64,000 nucleotides of DNA, from NCBI RefSeq assembly GCF_903645355.1, contig NZ_CAHJXR010000004.1:124001-188000 (forward strand), in the 5' to 3' direction. Of the stretch, positions 53,157-62,762 are shown in pieces (position 1 is the stretch's first letter; each line of letters begins with the position of its first letter). Under the pieces are notes generated by a model. It had not been told where the DNA came from and made no database searches. It saw only the letters and a list, made by a program, of their open reading frames with translations. The translations under genes and the position numbers were made by a program. The stretch comes from Schaalia sp. Marseille-Q2122 (lineage in GTDB: Bacteria; Actinomycetota; Actinomycetes; Actinomycetales; Actinomycetaceae).

Positions 53157-54011
53157 ATGACCATGACCAGCAGTGAATACACCTCCGCATTGGGCCGCGT
53201 CGCTGCGGCACTGACCGCCGCAGGCCCCTATGTGTCGGCAACGGGAGCGGCCGCCACCGTTGCGCGCCTACGCAAAGCTGTCCACTGGTCTGACCCTTAC
53301 CTCTCGCGCCTGACCGGGCTGGACGAGGCCGCCGCGAAGGTCCGTTCTACGCGCGCGCTCGTCGTTGACCGACGCGCAGCGATCGACACGATGGAAGCCA
53401 TGATCGCGCGCGCACTGCGCGGTGCGGCTTCGCCGCTGTCAAGTGTTGCCCTTGCGATGGGGATCCGCGCAATGTCGGCCCAGTCGATGGGCGTGTGGGA
53501 TCCCTTTACGCAGCACCGTATTCTCATCGCCCCTAATGTGTTGGCCGCTTCGGAGAAATACGCCCTCGATCAGAAGGACTACTGCCGGTGGAGCGCCCTG
53601 CGCACGGGCCTGTGGGCCGTTCACCTGGAGCATGCGCCGCACCTTATCGCCCACATGGGTGCATTGGCTGCCGATCTGCCCGCCAGTGCGGTGGAGTTTA
53701 AGCAGCTCATTATGTTGCTCGTGGCCTTGCCGGATGTGGAGATGGAGGCCCTCACCCCGCGTGACCTGCCCTCGATCGGGTGGATTCGTCGCCACAAGAT
53801 GGACTCTGCGGGGCTGGCGGGATTGCACCTGCTGCACAAGGCTGGCGTTCCCTCCGCTCACCTGGAAGAAGAGCAGGCTGCCGCGCAGGCCTTTGCGCGA
53901 ATGGTGATGGACACGGGTGCGTTGGCTCTGCTGTTGGAGCGGGTGGAGAATCTGCCGACGAGCGAGGAGTTCTCCAACCCGCAGCTATGGCGTCAGCGTG
54001 TCGGCATCTAA
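53157..54011 (+). CDS. DUF2342/Zincin_2 family protein with lost HExxH
   Basis: 284 residues from ATG 53157 (AAGGAG upstream). Gene order identifies it as the zinc-dependent metalloprotease-like (F420-associated, Rv3626c-type) family that sits between dacB and tilS. Where the family has the zincin helix (L-H-E-x-T-H-x-V-Q-F-x-H-A-P-W-L), this protein has L-R-T-G-L-W-A-V-H-L-E-H-A-P-H-L (from ~148): R-T-G-L-W replaces H-E-x-x-H while the flanks remain. It is therefore probably non-catalytic. Its 3' end overlaps the tilS start by 14 bp. Confidence 0.8.
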   Translation: MTMTSSEYTSALGRVAAALTAAGPYVSATGAAATVARLRKAVHWSDPYLSRLTGLDEAAAKVRSTRALVVDRRAAIDTMEAMIARALRGAASPLSSVALAMGIRAMSAQSMGVWDPFTQHRILIAPNVLAASEKYALDQKDYCRWSALRTGLWAVHLEHAPHLIAHMGALAADLPASAVEFKQLIMLLVALPDVEMEALTPRDLPSIGWIRRHKMDSAGLAGLHLLHKAGVPSAHLEEEQAAAQAFARMVMDTGALALLLERVENLPTSEEFSNPQLWRQRVGI

Positions 54012-55287
54012 GGAGCGTGCGCGCGCATCGGAGCTGATCGGAGCGACTCCGACGCCTCCGGTGCGCGCGATTTCTTTACCCGTTCACCACTGCCTGGCCT
54101 CCTGGGCGCGCCGCGCCCCAGGAGAGGCACCCCCGATCGTGTTGGTCGCCTGCTCGGGTGGCGCCGATTCGATGGCCCTGGCGGTGTCGGCGATTGATTC
54201 CGCCCATCGCCTGGGACTGCCCGTCCACAGTGTGACCGTTGATCATGGGTTGCGGGAGGGCAGTGCGGAGGAGGCCGAGGCAGTCGCCTCCTACCTGGAG
54301 GATGTGGGGGCGTGCGCGCACGTCCTCGGCCCGCGTTCCTTCGACGTCCTTGCCTCGCATTCGCTGAACCCGCCTGTCTGGGAGGACGAGGGCGTCGCCG
54401 CGCCCCTCAGTCCCGCTGTGGATGTCGCCCAGGGGCCGGAGGGGGACGCGCGCGCTCTGCGCTACGGCGCGATTAGGTATCTTGCCGGGCAGTTGCACGC
54501 CGCTGCGGGAGGGGTCTCCCCGGTGCTTGTCCTTGCGGGGCACACCATGGATGATCAGGCAGAAACGGTGCTCCTACGCCTTGCGCGAGGCTCTGGCGTG
54601 GGCTCCCTCAAAGCGATGGCTGCGGTTGTTCCCTTCCCCCTCACGCACACCGCAGACATGGTCGACGGCGAGCACTCTCGCACGCACGCACCTGCGCATC
54701 CTCCGCAGGCAATGCTCCTGCGTCCCCTGTTGGAGGTGCGCCGCGCGCAGACTGTGGCCTTTTGTCAGGCTTTGGGCTGTCCCGTTGTTGAGGACCCCAC
54801 GAATGCCCTTGACGGACCGTGGCGGAGCGCCGATGGGAGCCCGCTACGCCGCTCAGCGATCCGCCACCGGGTTTTACCCGCTGCGCGTGAAGCCCTGGGG
54901 ATGGATCCCGTGCCCGCCCTCGCTCGAACGGCGCAATTATCGCGCGATGATGATCAGGCCTTGGATGTCTACGCTGATCGGGCCTTCCGATCAGCGCTAC
55001 GGTCCTTTTCGCCGCAGGACGAGGGCGGTGGCCTCGTCCTTGATATTGCTGCCGTGGCTGACCTGCCCAGGGGGGTGCGTCGGCGGGTCATCCACCGTGC
55101 CTGTCTGCAAGCTGGCGGAGCTGCGGGGAGCCTCAGTGCTGAACATCTCATGCGTGTTGATGAGCTCATCTCCCACTGGCACGGCCAAGGGCCCCTGTCG
55201 ATCCCTCGCCTGCGCGTCGTGCGAAGAAAAGACGCGTCAGGCCAGCCGATCATGGTCTTTACCTCGGCCCCGACAGTGGGGGAGTGA
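53998..55287 (+). CDS. tilS: tRNA(Ile)-lysidine synthetase
   Basis: 429 residues with GTG 53998 taken as start (V-S-A-S-K-E-R-A-R); a further GTG at 54061 is possible, and neither has a clear ribosome-binding site. The ATP pyrophosphatase loop S-G-G-A-D-S-M-A-L (~53-61) and the family motif G-H-T-M-D-D-Q-A-E-T (~180) are intact, followed by D-P-T-N and R-x-x-I-R motifs. It modifies C34 of tRNA-Ile2 (CAU) to lysidine so that AUA is read as Ile; essential in most bacteria. Neighbours dacB-zincin and hpt are the normal actinobacterial context. Confidence 0.94.
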   Translation: MSASKERARASELIGATPTPPVRAISLPVHHCLASWARRAPGEAPPIVLVACSGGADSMALAVSAIDSAHRLGLPVHSVTVDHGLREGSAEEAEAVASYLEDVGACAHVLGPRSFDVLASHSLNPPVWEDEGVAAPLSPAVDVAQGPEGDARALRYGAIRYLAGQLHAAAGGVSPVLVLAGHTMDDQAETVLLRLARGSGVGSLKAMAAVVPFPLTHTADMVDGEHSRTHAPAHPPQAMLLRPLLEVRRAQTVAFCQALGCPVVEDPTNALDGPWRSADGSPLRRSAIRHRVLPAAREALGMDPVPALARTAQLSRDDDQALDVYADRAFRSALRSFSPQDEGGGLVLDIAAVADLPRGVRRRVIHRACLQAGGAAGSLSAEHLMRVDELISHWHGQGPLSIPRLRVVRRKDASGQPIMVFTSAPTVGE

Positions 55288-55465
55288 AAGCGCCGCCTTC
55301 CTGGGGCGTCAAAGCCCTGCCGAGTATTGCTTCTGGCCCAGTGGCCCTCCTTCTACGCTCTGGGCGAAGAAACGGACTGGAGGGGGCGTTCCACGGGGAA
55401 ATATGGCACGCTTAAAGGTGCAGGAATTCACCTGCTCACCACGCTAACCGACGGAAGGGCCTGGA

Positions 55466-56020
55466 GTGGACGCGAAAGATATGGGAAGCGACCTCAAGGA
55501 CATCTTGTTCACCGAGGAACAAATCCATGCTCGCCTTGATGAAATGGCAGCTGAAATCGACCGCGATTACGAAGGCAAGGACATTCTCCTCGTGGGTGTT
55601 TTGCGCGGCGCCGTCATGGTGATGGCTGATCTTTCGCGCAAGATCCATACTCCGCTCCAGATGGACTGGATGGCTGTCTCCTCTTACGGGTCGGGCACCA
55701 AGTCTTCGGGTGTTGTCCGCATCCTTAAAGACCTCGACAATGATGTCCACGGTAGGCATGTCCTTATCGTTGAAGACATTATCGACTCGGGTCTGACCCT
55801 GTCGTGGCTGCGCACCAACCTGGAAAACCGCGGTGCAGCATCGGTTCGGATCGCCACCATGTTGCGTAAGCCTGATGCGGCGAAGGTCGATGTGGATGTG
55901 TCCTACGTTGGTTTTGATATTCCCAATGAGTTCGTCATTGGTTATGGACTCGACTACGCCGAACGTTATCGCCACCTGCCTTTTGTGGGCACTCTGGCTC
56001 CTCACGTCTACGGCGGCTAA
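55466..56020 (+). CDS. hpt: Hypoxanthine phosphoribosyltransferase
   Basis: 184 residues; GTG 55466 is used, with an ATG five codons later as alternative. PRPP-binding motif V-L-I-V-E-D-I-I-D-S-G-L-T-L (~103-116) and D-Y-A-E-R-Y-R-H-L-P near the C-terminus are typical. It salvages hypoxanthine/guanine to IMP/GMP. It follows tilS after 178 bp that hold no gene, and precedes ftsH by 20 bp (probable co-transcription). Confidence 0.96.
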   Translation: MDAKDMGSDLKDILFTEEQIHARLDEMAAEIDRDYEGKDILLVGVLRGAVMVMADLSRKIHTPLQMDWMAVSSYGSGTKSSGVVRILKDLDNDVHGRHVLIVEDIIDSGLTLSWLRTNLENRGAASVRIATMLRKPDAAKVDVDVSYVGFDIPNEFVIGYGLDYAERYRHLPFVGTLAPHVYGG

Positions 56021-56040
56021 GTAAAGAACAAAGGATTCTC

Positions 56041-58095
56041 GTGGCAGAGCGCACGAAAAAGAAGCGGATCAATCTCGCATTTATTCTCATTCCGCTGCTG
56101 ATTTTGATGATGGCGGGATGGTACCTGTGGCAGATTTTCCAGCCGCAGGAGGTTGATACCTCGGAAGGTCTAGAAATCCTCAAGGGTGACACCGTTGAGC
56201 GTGTCGTCATTAATGACGTCACTCAGCAGGTCAACCTCACCTTGACGAAGGACTGGGAGCATAAGACCACCGGCCTGGGGGACCCCACACGTAACCTGGG
56301 CACCTCCATTGTCTTCACCTATGCTGATGTTCAGGCCAAGGACATTATTGCCGCAGCCCAGAAGGCAGAGCCGGCGAAGGGTTGGAATGCTCTTTACCCG
56401 CGCACTTCGGCGCTGATGGCCATGGTGCAGATGGTGCTGCCTCTGCTGCTGGTTATGGGCTTGGCCTTCTGGTTCCTCAACTCGCGGATGAGCGGGGGCA
56501 AGATGCTGGGTGGTTTCACCCAGTCTCAAGCAAAGGAGTTCAACCAGGAACGTCCCGATGTCACCTTCGCTGATGTTGCTGGCGAGGACGAGGCCGTTGA
56601 AGAGCTCGAGGAAATCCGCGAATTCTTGGCTAGCCCGGAGAAGTTCCGTAAGGTCGGAGCGAAGATCCCGCGCGGCGTGCTGCTCTACGGCCCTCCCGGC
56701 ACGGGCAAGACCCTGCTGGCCAAGGCTGTGGCCGGCGAGGCTCAGGTGCCGTTCTTCTCGATCTCGGGTTCGGAATTCCTCGAACTCTATGTCGGTGTGG
56801 GTGCTTCCCGTGTGCGCGACCTCTTCGTGCGTGCGAAGAAGAACGCTCCTGCCATTGTGTTTATTGATGAGATTGACGCCGTTGGCCGCCACCGCGGTTC
56901 CGGTATTGGCGGCGGTAATGACGAGCGCGAGCAGACCCTCAACCAGCTCTTGGTGGAGCTTGATGGTTTCGATGACCGCGCTAATGTCATCCTCATTGCG
57001 GCCACAAACCGCCCTGACATCCTTGACCCCGCACTTTTGCGCCCGGGTCGTTTCGACCGCCAGATCGCGGTGGATGCCCCTGACCTGAAGGGTCGTGAGG
57101 CTATCCTCAAGGTCCACGCCACCGGCAAGCCCTTGACCGAGGACGTTGACCTGCGTCAGATCGCCAAGCGTACCCCTGGTTTCACGGGTGCGGATCTGGC
57201 GAATGTCCTCAACGAGGCTGCGCTGCTCACTGCGCGCTCGAATGCGGACCTCATTGACGACCGCGCCATTGACGAGGCCATTGACCGTGTCATCGCCGGC
57301 CCGCAAAAGCGTACTCGCGTGATGAACGACCACGATAAGGCTGTGACCGCCTACCACGAGGGCGGCCATGCTCTGTGTGCTGCGGCCCTGCGCTACACCG
57401 ATCCGGTGACGAAGGTGACGATCCTGCCTCGAGGCCGGGCCTTGGGCTACACGATGGTGATGCCCACCGAGGACCGCTACTCCAAGACCCGTAACCAGAT
57501 GCTTGACGATCTGGTGTACGCCATGGGTGGTCGCGTCGCTGAAGAACTCGTCTTCCGTGACCCCTCCAGTGGCGCTGCGAACGACATTCAAAAGGCTACG
57601 CAGACTGCGCGTGCCATGGTGGTTGAGTATGGCATGTCCGAACGTATCGGCACTGTGAAGCTGGGCGGTTCGGACACGGAGCCTTTCTCTCACAGTGGGG
57701 GCGGGCATGCCCAGGGGCCGGGCTACTCGGGTGAGACCGCAGCTGTGGTCGATGCTGAAGTGCGTACCCTCATGGATAACGCCGTGCGTGAAGCCTGGGA
57801 GATCCTTACCCGCAACCGCGCTGTTCTCGACACCTTGGCAGAGCGCCTCCTTGAAGAGGAGACCCTGGACGAGGCGCAGCTGGCTGAGATCTTCACCGAC
57901 ATCGTCAAGCAGGATGAACGCCCCGTGTGGAACTACGGTGTGGACGCCGCCATTCCCGGCGCTGTGATGGGCAATCCTGTGGGCGTGAGTGATACGCCTG
58001 CGACCGGTCCGGCTTTGGACCTGACGCCTCAGGTGAGTGCGGGCGAGGGTGCAGCCGTCGATGGAACGAATACGACTGAGGGGCACAGGGCCTGA
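56041..58095 (+). CDS. ftsH: ATP-dependent zinc metalloprotease FtsH
   Basis: 684 residues, GTG start. Two N-terminal membrane helices (~10-30 and ~120-142), AAA+ domain with G-P-P-G-T-G-K-T (~218), F-I-D-E-I-D-A, second region of homology and R-F-D-R, then the M41 protease with H-E-G-G-H (~439). Complete. Membrane quality control and turnover of regulators. The C-terminal ~60 residues are low-complexity. The stop overlaps the folE start (TGATG). Confidence 0.97.
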   Translation: MAERTKKKRINLAFILIPLLILMMAGWYLWQIFQPQEVDTSEGLEILKGDTVERVVINDVTQQVNLTLTKDWEHKTTGLGDPTRNLGTSIVFTYADVQAKDIIAAAQKAEPAKGWNALYPRTSALMAMVQMVLPLLLVMGLAFWFLNSRMSGGKMLGGFTQSQAKEFNQERPDVTFADVAGEDEAVEELEEIREFLASPEKFRKVGAKIPRGVLLYGPPGTGKTLLAKAVAGEAQVPFFSISGSEFLELYVGVGASRVRDLFVRAKKNAPAIVFIDEIDAVGRHRGSGIGGGNDEREQTLNQLLVELDGFDDRANVILIAATNRPDILDPALLRPGRFDRQIAVDAPDLKGREAILKVHATGKPLTEDVDLRQIAKRTPGFTGADLANVLNEAALLTARSNADLIDDRAIDEAIDRVIAGPQKRTRVMNDHDKAVTAYHEGGHALCAAALRYTDPVTKVTILPRGRALGYTMVMPTEDRYSKTRNQMLDDLVYAMGGRVAEELVFRDPSSGAANDIQKATQTARAMVVEYGMSERIGTVKLGGSDTEPFSHSGGGHAQGPGYSGETAAVVDAEVRTLMDNAVREAWEILTRNRAVLDTLAERLLEEETLDEAQLAEIFTDIVKQDERPVWNYGVDAAIPGAVMGNPVGVSDTPATGPALDLTPQVSAGEGAAVDGTNTTEGHRA

Positions 58096-58661
58096 TGTAT
58101 AACGAAGAAGCCGTTGTCGCGGCAGTGAAGGATCTGCTTGTTGCCGTCGGTGAAGATCCGACTCGTGAGGGTATCCAGGACACTCCGGCACGTATGGGGC
58201 GGGCCTGGAAGGAGCTCCTGTCGGGGATGAATGAGGACCCTCGCGAGCACCTGCGGACCACTTTTGAAACTGGTACGGATGAGCTGGTCCTCGTGCGCGA
58301 TATTGAGTTCCATTCCGTGTGCGAGCACCACCTGCTTCCCTTCTACGGGCGTGCGCATGTGGGGTATATTCCCTCCAATGGCCGCGTGACGGGCCTGTCG
58401 AAGTTGGCTCGCGTTGTGGAGGGCTACGCCCGGCGCCCCCAGGTCCAAGAGCGTTTGACTTCGCAAATCGCTGATGCTTTGCATGAGGTGCTGGCTCCCC
58501 AGGGCACCATTGTCGTTATGGAGGCTGAGCACATGTGCATGACCATGCGTGGCATCCGTAAGCCCGGTGCCTCCACGGTGACTTCGGCACTGCGGGGCAT
58601 TATGGCCCACCCCGCTACCCGCGCCGAAATGATGGCATTGGTGATGGGCGGGCCTCGGTGA
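58095..58661 (+). CDS. folE: GTP cyclohydrolase I
   Basis: 188 residues. Zn ligand motif C-E-H-H-L-L-P-F (~77), G-Y-I-P-x-x-x-x-V-x-G-L-S-K, and M-C-M-T-M-R-G-I near the C-terminus. First step of the pterin branch: GTP to dihydroneopterin triphosphate. Translationally coupled to ftsH and, by a 4-bp overlap, to folP. Confidence 0.97.
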   Translation: MYNEEAVVAAVKDLLVAVGEDPTREGIQDTPARMGRAWKELLSGMNEDPREHLRTTFETGTDELVLVRDIEFHSVCEHHLLPFYGRAHVGYIPSNGRVTGLSKLARVVEGYARRPQVQERLTSQIADALHEVLAPQGTIVVMEAEHMCMTMRGIRKPGASTVTSALRGIMAHPATRAEMMALVMGGPR

Positions 58662-59596
58662 ATTCCCTGTCCCCTGCTTCCACCACCGCTCAAGGCGAGG
58701 CGGCCGATCTGCCTGCCTCGGCGCTTGTGCGTTCTCACCCGAGGCTCCCTGCGGGGCGGGTGTTGCCAGAAGGGCGGACGTTGGTGATGGGCATCCTCAA
58801 TATGACCCCCGATTCTTTCTCGGATGGGGGCTTGTGGGTGAGGCCTGAGGCGGCGCTTGCTCACGCCGAGCAGATGCGCCAGCAGGGGGCCGACATTATT
58901 GATGTCGGTGGGGAATCGACTCGTCCTGGGTCGCCTCGGATCACTTCTGAGGAGGAATGGTCCCGCATCGGCCAGGTGGTTGACGCTCTGTCTGGGGCGG
59001 GTTTCGTTGTGTCGGTGGATACGATCCACGCTGACACTGCTCGGCGTGCCGCTGAGGCGGGGGCAAGCATCATCAATGATGTCTCTGGTGGCCGCTTGGA
59101 TCCTGAGATGAATCGGGCTGTGGCGGAGACGGAGTGTGCGTACGTCGTGCAGCATTTCCGTGCGCTGCCGGGTACGCCGGGGGAGCATTTTGACTACGGG
59201 GATGACCTCGTCGCGACCTTGTGTGAGCGTATTGCTGGTCAGGTCGAGGATGCTGTGGCGGCGGGCGTGAGTCCTGAGCGGATCATTATTGACCCCGGCC
59301 TCGGCTTTTCCCTCACTAATGAACAATGTTGGACTATTGTTGACTCAGTCGAAGCCTTCAGGGGGCTAGGGTATCCTGTGCTCGTTGGAGCATCACGCAA
59401 ACGCTTCCTTGCGGCACGCGGGGGCGACACAGATGCCCTGACCGCAGACGTTACTCGGATGCTCGCCCGACAGGGGGCGTGGGCCGTCCGGGTTCACAAT
59501 ATTGAAGCCAATATTCGAGCACTCCGAGACATCGCAGGCGCAGATCTTCATGGTCGAAACCTCGACAGTCCAGACCTCGACATGACCGGGAAGTGA
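58658..59596 (+). CDS. folP: Dihydropteroate synthase
   Basis: 312 residues, GTG 58658 overlapping the folE stop. Motifs [24 protein letters not shown] and S-I-I-N-D-V-S-G-G are complete. It joins p-aminobenzoate to the pterin pyrophosphate; sulfonamide target. ~35 residues of extra N-terminus precede the fold. Confidence 0.97.
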   Translation: MNSLSPASTTAQGEAADLPASALVRSHPRLPAGRVLPEGRTLVMGILNMTPDSFSDGGLWVRPEAALAHAEQMRQQGADIIDVGGESTRPGSPRITSEEEWSRIGQVVDALSGAGFVVSVDTIHADTARRAAEAGASIINDVSGGRLDPEMNRAVAETECAYVVQHFRALPGTPGEHFDYGDDLVATLCERIAGQVEDAVAAGVSPERIIIDPGLGFSLTNEQCWTIVDSVEAFRGLGYPVLVGASRKRFLAARGGDTDALTADVTRMLARQGAWAVRVHNIEANIRALRDIAGADLHGRNLDSPDLDMTGK

Positions 59597-59606
59597 GGTT
59601 AAGCCA

Positions 59607-60164
59607 GTGAGCGCCAAGCTTGACATCATCACCCTCCGAGGGCTGACTGCCGAAGGCATCCATGGAGTGTTTGAATTCGAGCACGCTGCCCCGCAGCCTT
59701 TTGTTATCGATATTGCTCTATGGGTCGATACGACGGATGCCATTACCAGTGATGACATTGCTGACACCGTCTCTTACGCGGATGTTGCTAATGATGTCGT
59801 TGGCGTCGTTGAAGGCCCTCCCGCTCATCTCATTGAAACCCTCGCTCAGCGCATCTCCGATGTTCTGCTTGCCAACCCCCGCGTTGAAGGCGTTGAGGTG
59901 ACCGTCCACAAGCCCAAGGCTCCTCTGGAGCAGGAGTTCACGGATGTGGCCATCACCGTGCGCCGCGGGCATACGCCCGGAACGATCTTGCGTATCCGCG
60001 ATATTACGGTCGTTGACGGGAAGGTTGCGCCCGAGGCGGACGAACCCCTCGTGAGTTTTGGTGGGCCCGACGAGGCTCGCCCTCCCTCCTCGCAGAAACG
60101 CCACGTAACGTCACGGCCGCGCAGGCTCCTGTCGCGAATGCCCCTGCCGCGCAGTCCTCGGTAA
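59607..60164 (+). CDS. folB: Dihydroneopterin aldolase (frame breaks before fused FolK)
   Basis: 185 residues as given, GTG 59607. FolB proper is residues ~1-125 (L-R-G-L-T-A-E-G-I-H-G-V-F-E-F-E; Y-A-D-V; L-I-E-T-L-A-Q-R-I; V-H-K-P-K-A-P). After ~G-G-P-D-E-A (~152-157) the frame turns Arg/Ser-rich (R-P-P-S-S-Q-K-R-H ... R-R-L-L-S-R-M-P-L-P-R-S-P-R), unlike a native tail. The −1 frame from about 60080 instead reads into FolK. A missing base in the CCCTCCCTCC stretch (60080-60090) or a programmed frameshift would make one FolB-FolK protein. It converts dihydroneopterin to 6-hydroxymethyl-dihydropterin and glycolaldehyde. Confidence 0.9.
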   Translation: MSAKLDIITLRGLTAEGIHGVFEFEHAAPQPFVIDIALWVDTTDAITSDDIADTVSYADVANDVVGVVEGPPAHLIETLAQRISDVLLANPRVEGVEVTVHKPKAPLEQEFTDVAITVRRGHTPGTILRIRDITVVDGKVAPEADEPLVSFGGPDEARPPSSQKRHVTSRPRRLLSRMPLPRSPR

Positions 60165-60250
60165 CGCATTTCTCGCAGGAGCACGCTCTCCGTGCTGAGG
60201 AAGCGCAGCCGCACAGCTTCGTCCTGGCGCTGGGAGGCAATGTTGGTGAC

Positions 60251-62218
60251 GTGCCCGTCACCCTGGCCGCAGCGGTCTCACACCTCATTGATATTGCGCA
60301 GATTCAAATCCATGACGTTTCCCCGTTGCTGCGGACACACGCCGTGCTTGCGCCCGGTCAGGCCGCCCAGGATGACCACTGGAACGCCGTCATTCTGGGG
60401 AGCACCACGCTAACCCCCCACGAACTCCTCGCTCACACCGCTGGCATTGAGGCAGCCCTTGGGCGTGAACGTCACGAACACTGGGGGCCGCGTCGGATCG
60501 ATATCGACATCATTACGATGGGGCACCTCACTGTCAGCGACGCGACGCTGACTATCCCTCACCCTCGCGCGCATCTGAGGGCATTCGTCCTCGCTCCCTG
60601 GCTTCTTGTTGATCCCGAGGCGACACTGCCCGGTTTCGGTTCCGTTGATGAATTGCTCAGCCAGACAGCCGATCTGGATGGCATTGTCGATGCCGTTGAT
60701 GACTGGTTGGAATCCCCTGAAGGGATCCAGGATGAATCCGATGCCCTGGTGGCAGCCGGACGCACAGTCCCCGAAGCTGACAGCTTCCCCGCTGAGCAGT
60801 CGAACTCGTCCGAGGCCGCAGGCATGGCAGCGATCCCTGGCATGGCCGATCCCGCTCGGCCGCTGGTCATTCCACCCATTGCTGTTCCCGAGGTTGCAGA
60901 GCCCTTAGCGCTGAGCCGCCTGGATCGTCTTGACCCGAGTTCGAAGGCATCCTTGCAGCCTGATCACGGTGCCGACCTGCTGTGGCATAAGGTGTGGAAC
61001 TCCTGGGCCCAGACGCCTATTGAGCCCGAGGATCTGCCTGAACAGTCGCAGGCTGAGCACCTTGGTGGGAGCGTCATTGCCGACGAGGACGTGCCTCAGG
61101 TGAGCGTGCCCGCGCCAGCTGTTTCCCCTGCTGAATCTGCGTCAAGCCCCTCCCGTGCGTCAAGCCTTACTGCTGCGCAGAGTCCGGCTCCCGCAGCTAC
61201 CCCACCCGAGGCCCCGGCGGAAGCCTCGTCGGTGAGGGATAATCCCCACCGCCTGGACTTCGTTATCTCACCCGACAAGGCACCCGAAGGGGCTCTGGAA
61301 GAGGCGCAGCCCCCGGTCATTCCTCCCGCTCGTCGGACCGATACTCCCGCACAGGCGGCCCCTGTTCGCTCTTCTCGTGTCTCTACAGGTCCGGCTATCG
61401 CCCAGCCGTTACCTTTCCAACAGGTCCTCGTTGATGATGTCGTACTGGAGGAAAACCCCGGCCACCGACCGATGCAATGGGCGCCGATCCAAAGCTACGA
61501 TGGTGCCTCTGACAGTGCAGGGGGGTCGCGTTCGTACAGCACGCGGATGGTTCCTCACTCCAACGTGCCTCACTCGCAGCCCGATGCCGATGCAGCTGAC
61601 GAGGCTCGTGCCCGCGCCGAGCTGGAGCGCATCGAGGCTCAACGCGCTGAGGAAGCGCGACAGCGTCAGGCGCGCGTGGAGGCGGAACGCCGAGAGCAGG
61701 AGGCTCTGGAACGCGAGCGCCTCGCCCGGGAGCAACGCGAGCTCGCAGCCCAAGAAGCCGCCCGTATCCGCGAAGAGGCAGCACGTGCCGAGGCTGTGCG
61801 TGCTCAAGCAGCGCGCATTGAGGCTGAACGGATCGCGGCCGCAGCGCGCGCCGCAGCTGAACGTGAAGCCGCCCGTACCCCCTTGCCGAAGAGGACCGCG
61901 CAGTATGCGCCTTTGCCTGAGGACGGTGCGCGCACTCAGGCCGAGAGCTTCGCGCATGCTGACGCTGAGGGAGTGGAACGCCCCCTGCCACAGTGGGACT
62001 TCTCCCGTGCGAAGGTGACGATTGTTGATGACTCGGCAGACAACGCCCACGGAACGGCTGCTCGCGCCTCGGTATTGGCCCCAGACTTGCCTGAGGGAAC
62101 GTTGACCGGGGCGGTTGCTGAGGCTCCCACGAGCACAGGGATGGTGAGCCGTGTGACGATGCGCCCCACAGCGACCGGGATGATTCCGGTGGTGAAGCGG
62201 GATACGCAGCACCCATGA
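60251..62218 (+). CDS. folK: 6-hydroxymethyl-dihydropterin pyrophosphokinase with ~500-residue tail
   Basis: GTG 60251 is the first ordinary start codon in this frame but it is wrong: the first HPPK strand and its loop (F-V-L-A-L-G-G-N-V-G-D) are encoded upstream at 60212-60250. Between the stop at ~60017 and 60251 no ATG/GTG/TTG is in frame, so translation must come from folB by a frame change. HPPK motif W-G-P-R-R-I-D-I-D-I (~78) is intact; catalytic domain ends ~155. The rest is disordered Pro/Ala/Ser sequence and a ~140-residue Arg/Glu/Ala coiled coil (bases ~61600-61880), unusual for HPPK. It adds PPi to 6-hydroxymethyl-dihydropterin. Its stop overlaps the next start by 4 bp. Confidence 0.88.
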   Translation: MPVTLAAAVSHLIDIAQIQIHDVSPLLRTHAVLAPGQAAQDDHWNAVILGSTTLTPHELLAHTAGIEAALGRERHEHWGPRRIDIDIITMGHLTVSDATLTIPHPRAHLRAFVLAPWLLVDPEATLPGFGSVDELLSQTADLDGIVDAVDDWLESPEGIQDESDALVAAGRTVPEADSFPAEQSNSSEAAGMAAIPGMADPARPLVIPPIAVPEVAEPLALSRLDRLDPSSKASLQPDHGADLLWHKVWNSWAQTPIEPEDLPEQSQAEHLGGSVIADEDVPQVSVPAPAVSPAESASSPSRASSLTAAQSPAPAATPPEAPAEASSVRDNPHRLDFVISPDKAPEGALEEAQPPVIPPARRTDTPAQAAPVRSSRVSTGPAIAQPLPFQQVLVDDVVLEENPGHRPMQWAPIQSYDGASDSAGGSRSYSTRMVPHSNVPHSQPDADAADEARARAELERIEAQRAEEARQRQARVEAERREQEALERERLAREQRELAAQEAARIREEAARAEAVRAQAARIEAERIAAAARAAAEREAARTPLPKRTAQYAPLPEDGARTQAESFAHADAEGVERPLPQWDFSRAKVTIVDDSADNAHGTAARASVLAPDLPEGTLTGAVAEAPTSTGMVSRVTMRPTATGMIPVVKRDTQHP

Positions 62219-62724
62219 AGCCTCTGACTCTACTGCCGCTTATCGGCTATGGCCTAGTGGGCATGGCGCTTACGGCGGGAGTGAATTTTGTGCTGCTTTC
62301 GCTGGGATTTAGCCCCTTTCTGGTCAGCCCTTTAGGGGCACTAGCTTCGGTGGCTTTGGCGGTTGCCTTACTCATTGCCGGTAATGGCGTCCGTCGTCTC
62401 CGCGACGGGAAGACGACGCGCATGACACCCCTGTGGGCTTTCCGTATTGCTCTGTTGGCACGCGCTTCTGCTGGGGTGAATGCCGTCCTCGTGGGGTGTT
62501 GGCTGGGTTTATGCCTGTCCTACCTGCCGTGGACAGAAGCGCCGGGTGTACGCGGGGCGTTGCTGTGGGCTCTATTTGCTGCCCTGTGTTCCCTGGTGTG
62601 GGCTGTTTCTGGCGTGGTGGTTGAGCGCTGGTGCCAGATTGATTCTGATGAGCCTGAGGGCACCCAGGGTGGAAGCGGGGCGCGTTCGTCGACACGTCAC
62701 ACTCCGTTGGCTGGCGGCGTGTAG
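62215..62724 (+). CDS. DUF3180 family membrane protein
   Basis: 169 residues, ATG 62215 overlapping the folK stop. Two membrane-helix pairs: P-L-I-G-Y-G-L-V-G-M-A-L / V-A-L-A-V-A-L-L-I-A-G and A-S-A-G-V-N-A-V-L-V-G-C-W / A-L-L-W-A-L-F-A-A-L-C-S-L-V-W. DUF3180 regularly follows folK in actinobacteria; role unknown. Confidence 0.9.
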   Translation: MKPLTLLPLIGYGLVGMALTAGVNFVLLSLGFSPFLVSPLGALASVALAVALLIAGNGVRRLRDGKTTRMTPLWAFRIALLARASAGVNAVLVGCWLGLCLSYLPWTEAPGVRGALLWALFAALCSLVWAVSGVVVERWCQIDSDEPEGTQGGSGARSSTRHTPLAGGV

Positions 62725-62762
62725 CCTCTCGGGATTGGCGTGGGCGCGCTAGCGTTCCTCCT

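Noticed and set aside
56170-58191. 673-codon minus-strand frame opposite ftsH
   Set aside because: Antisense shadow; ftsH has all expected motifs and the correct context.
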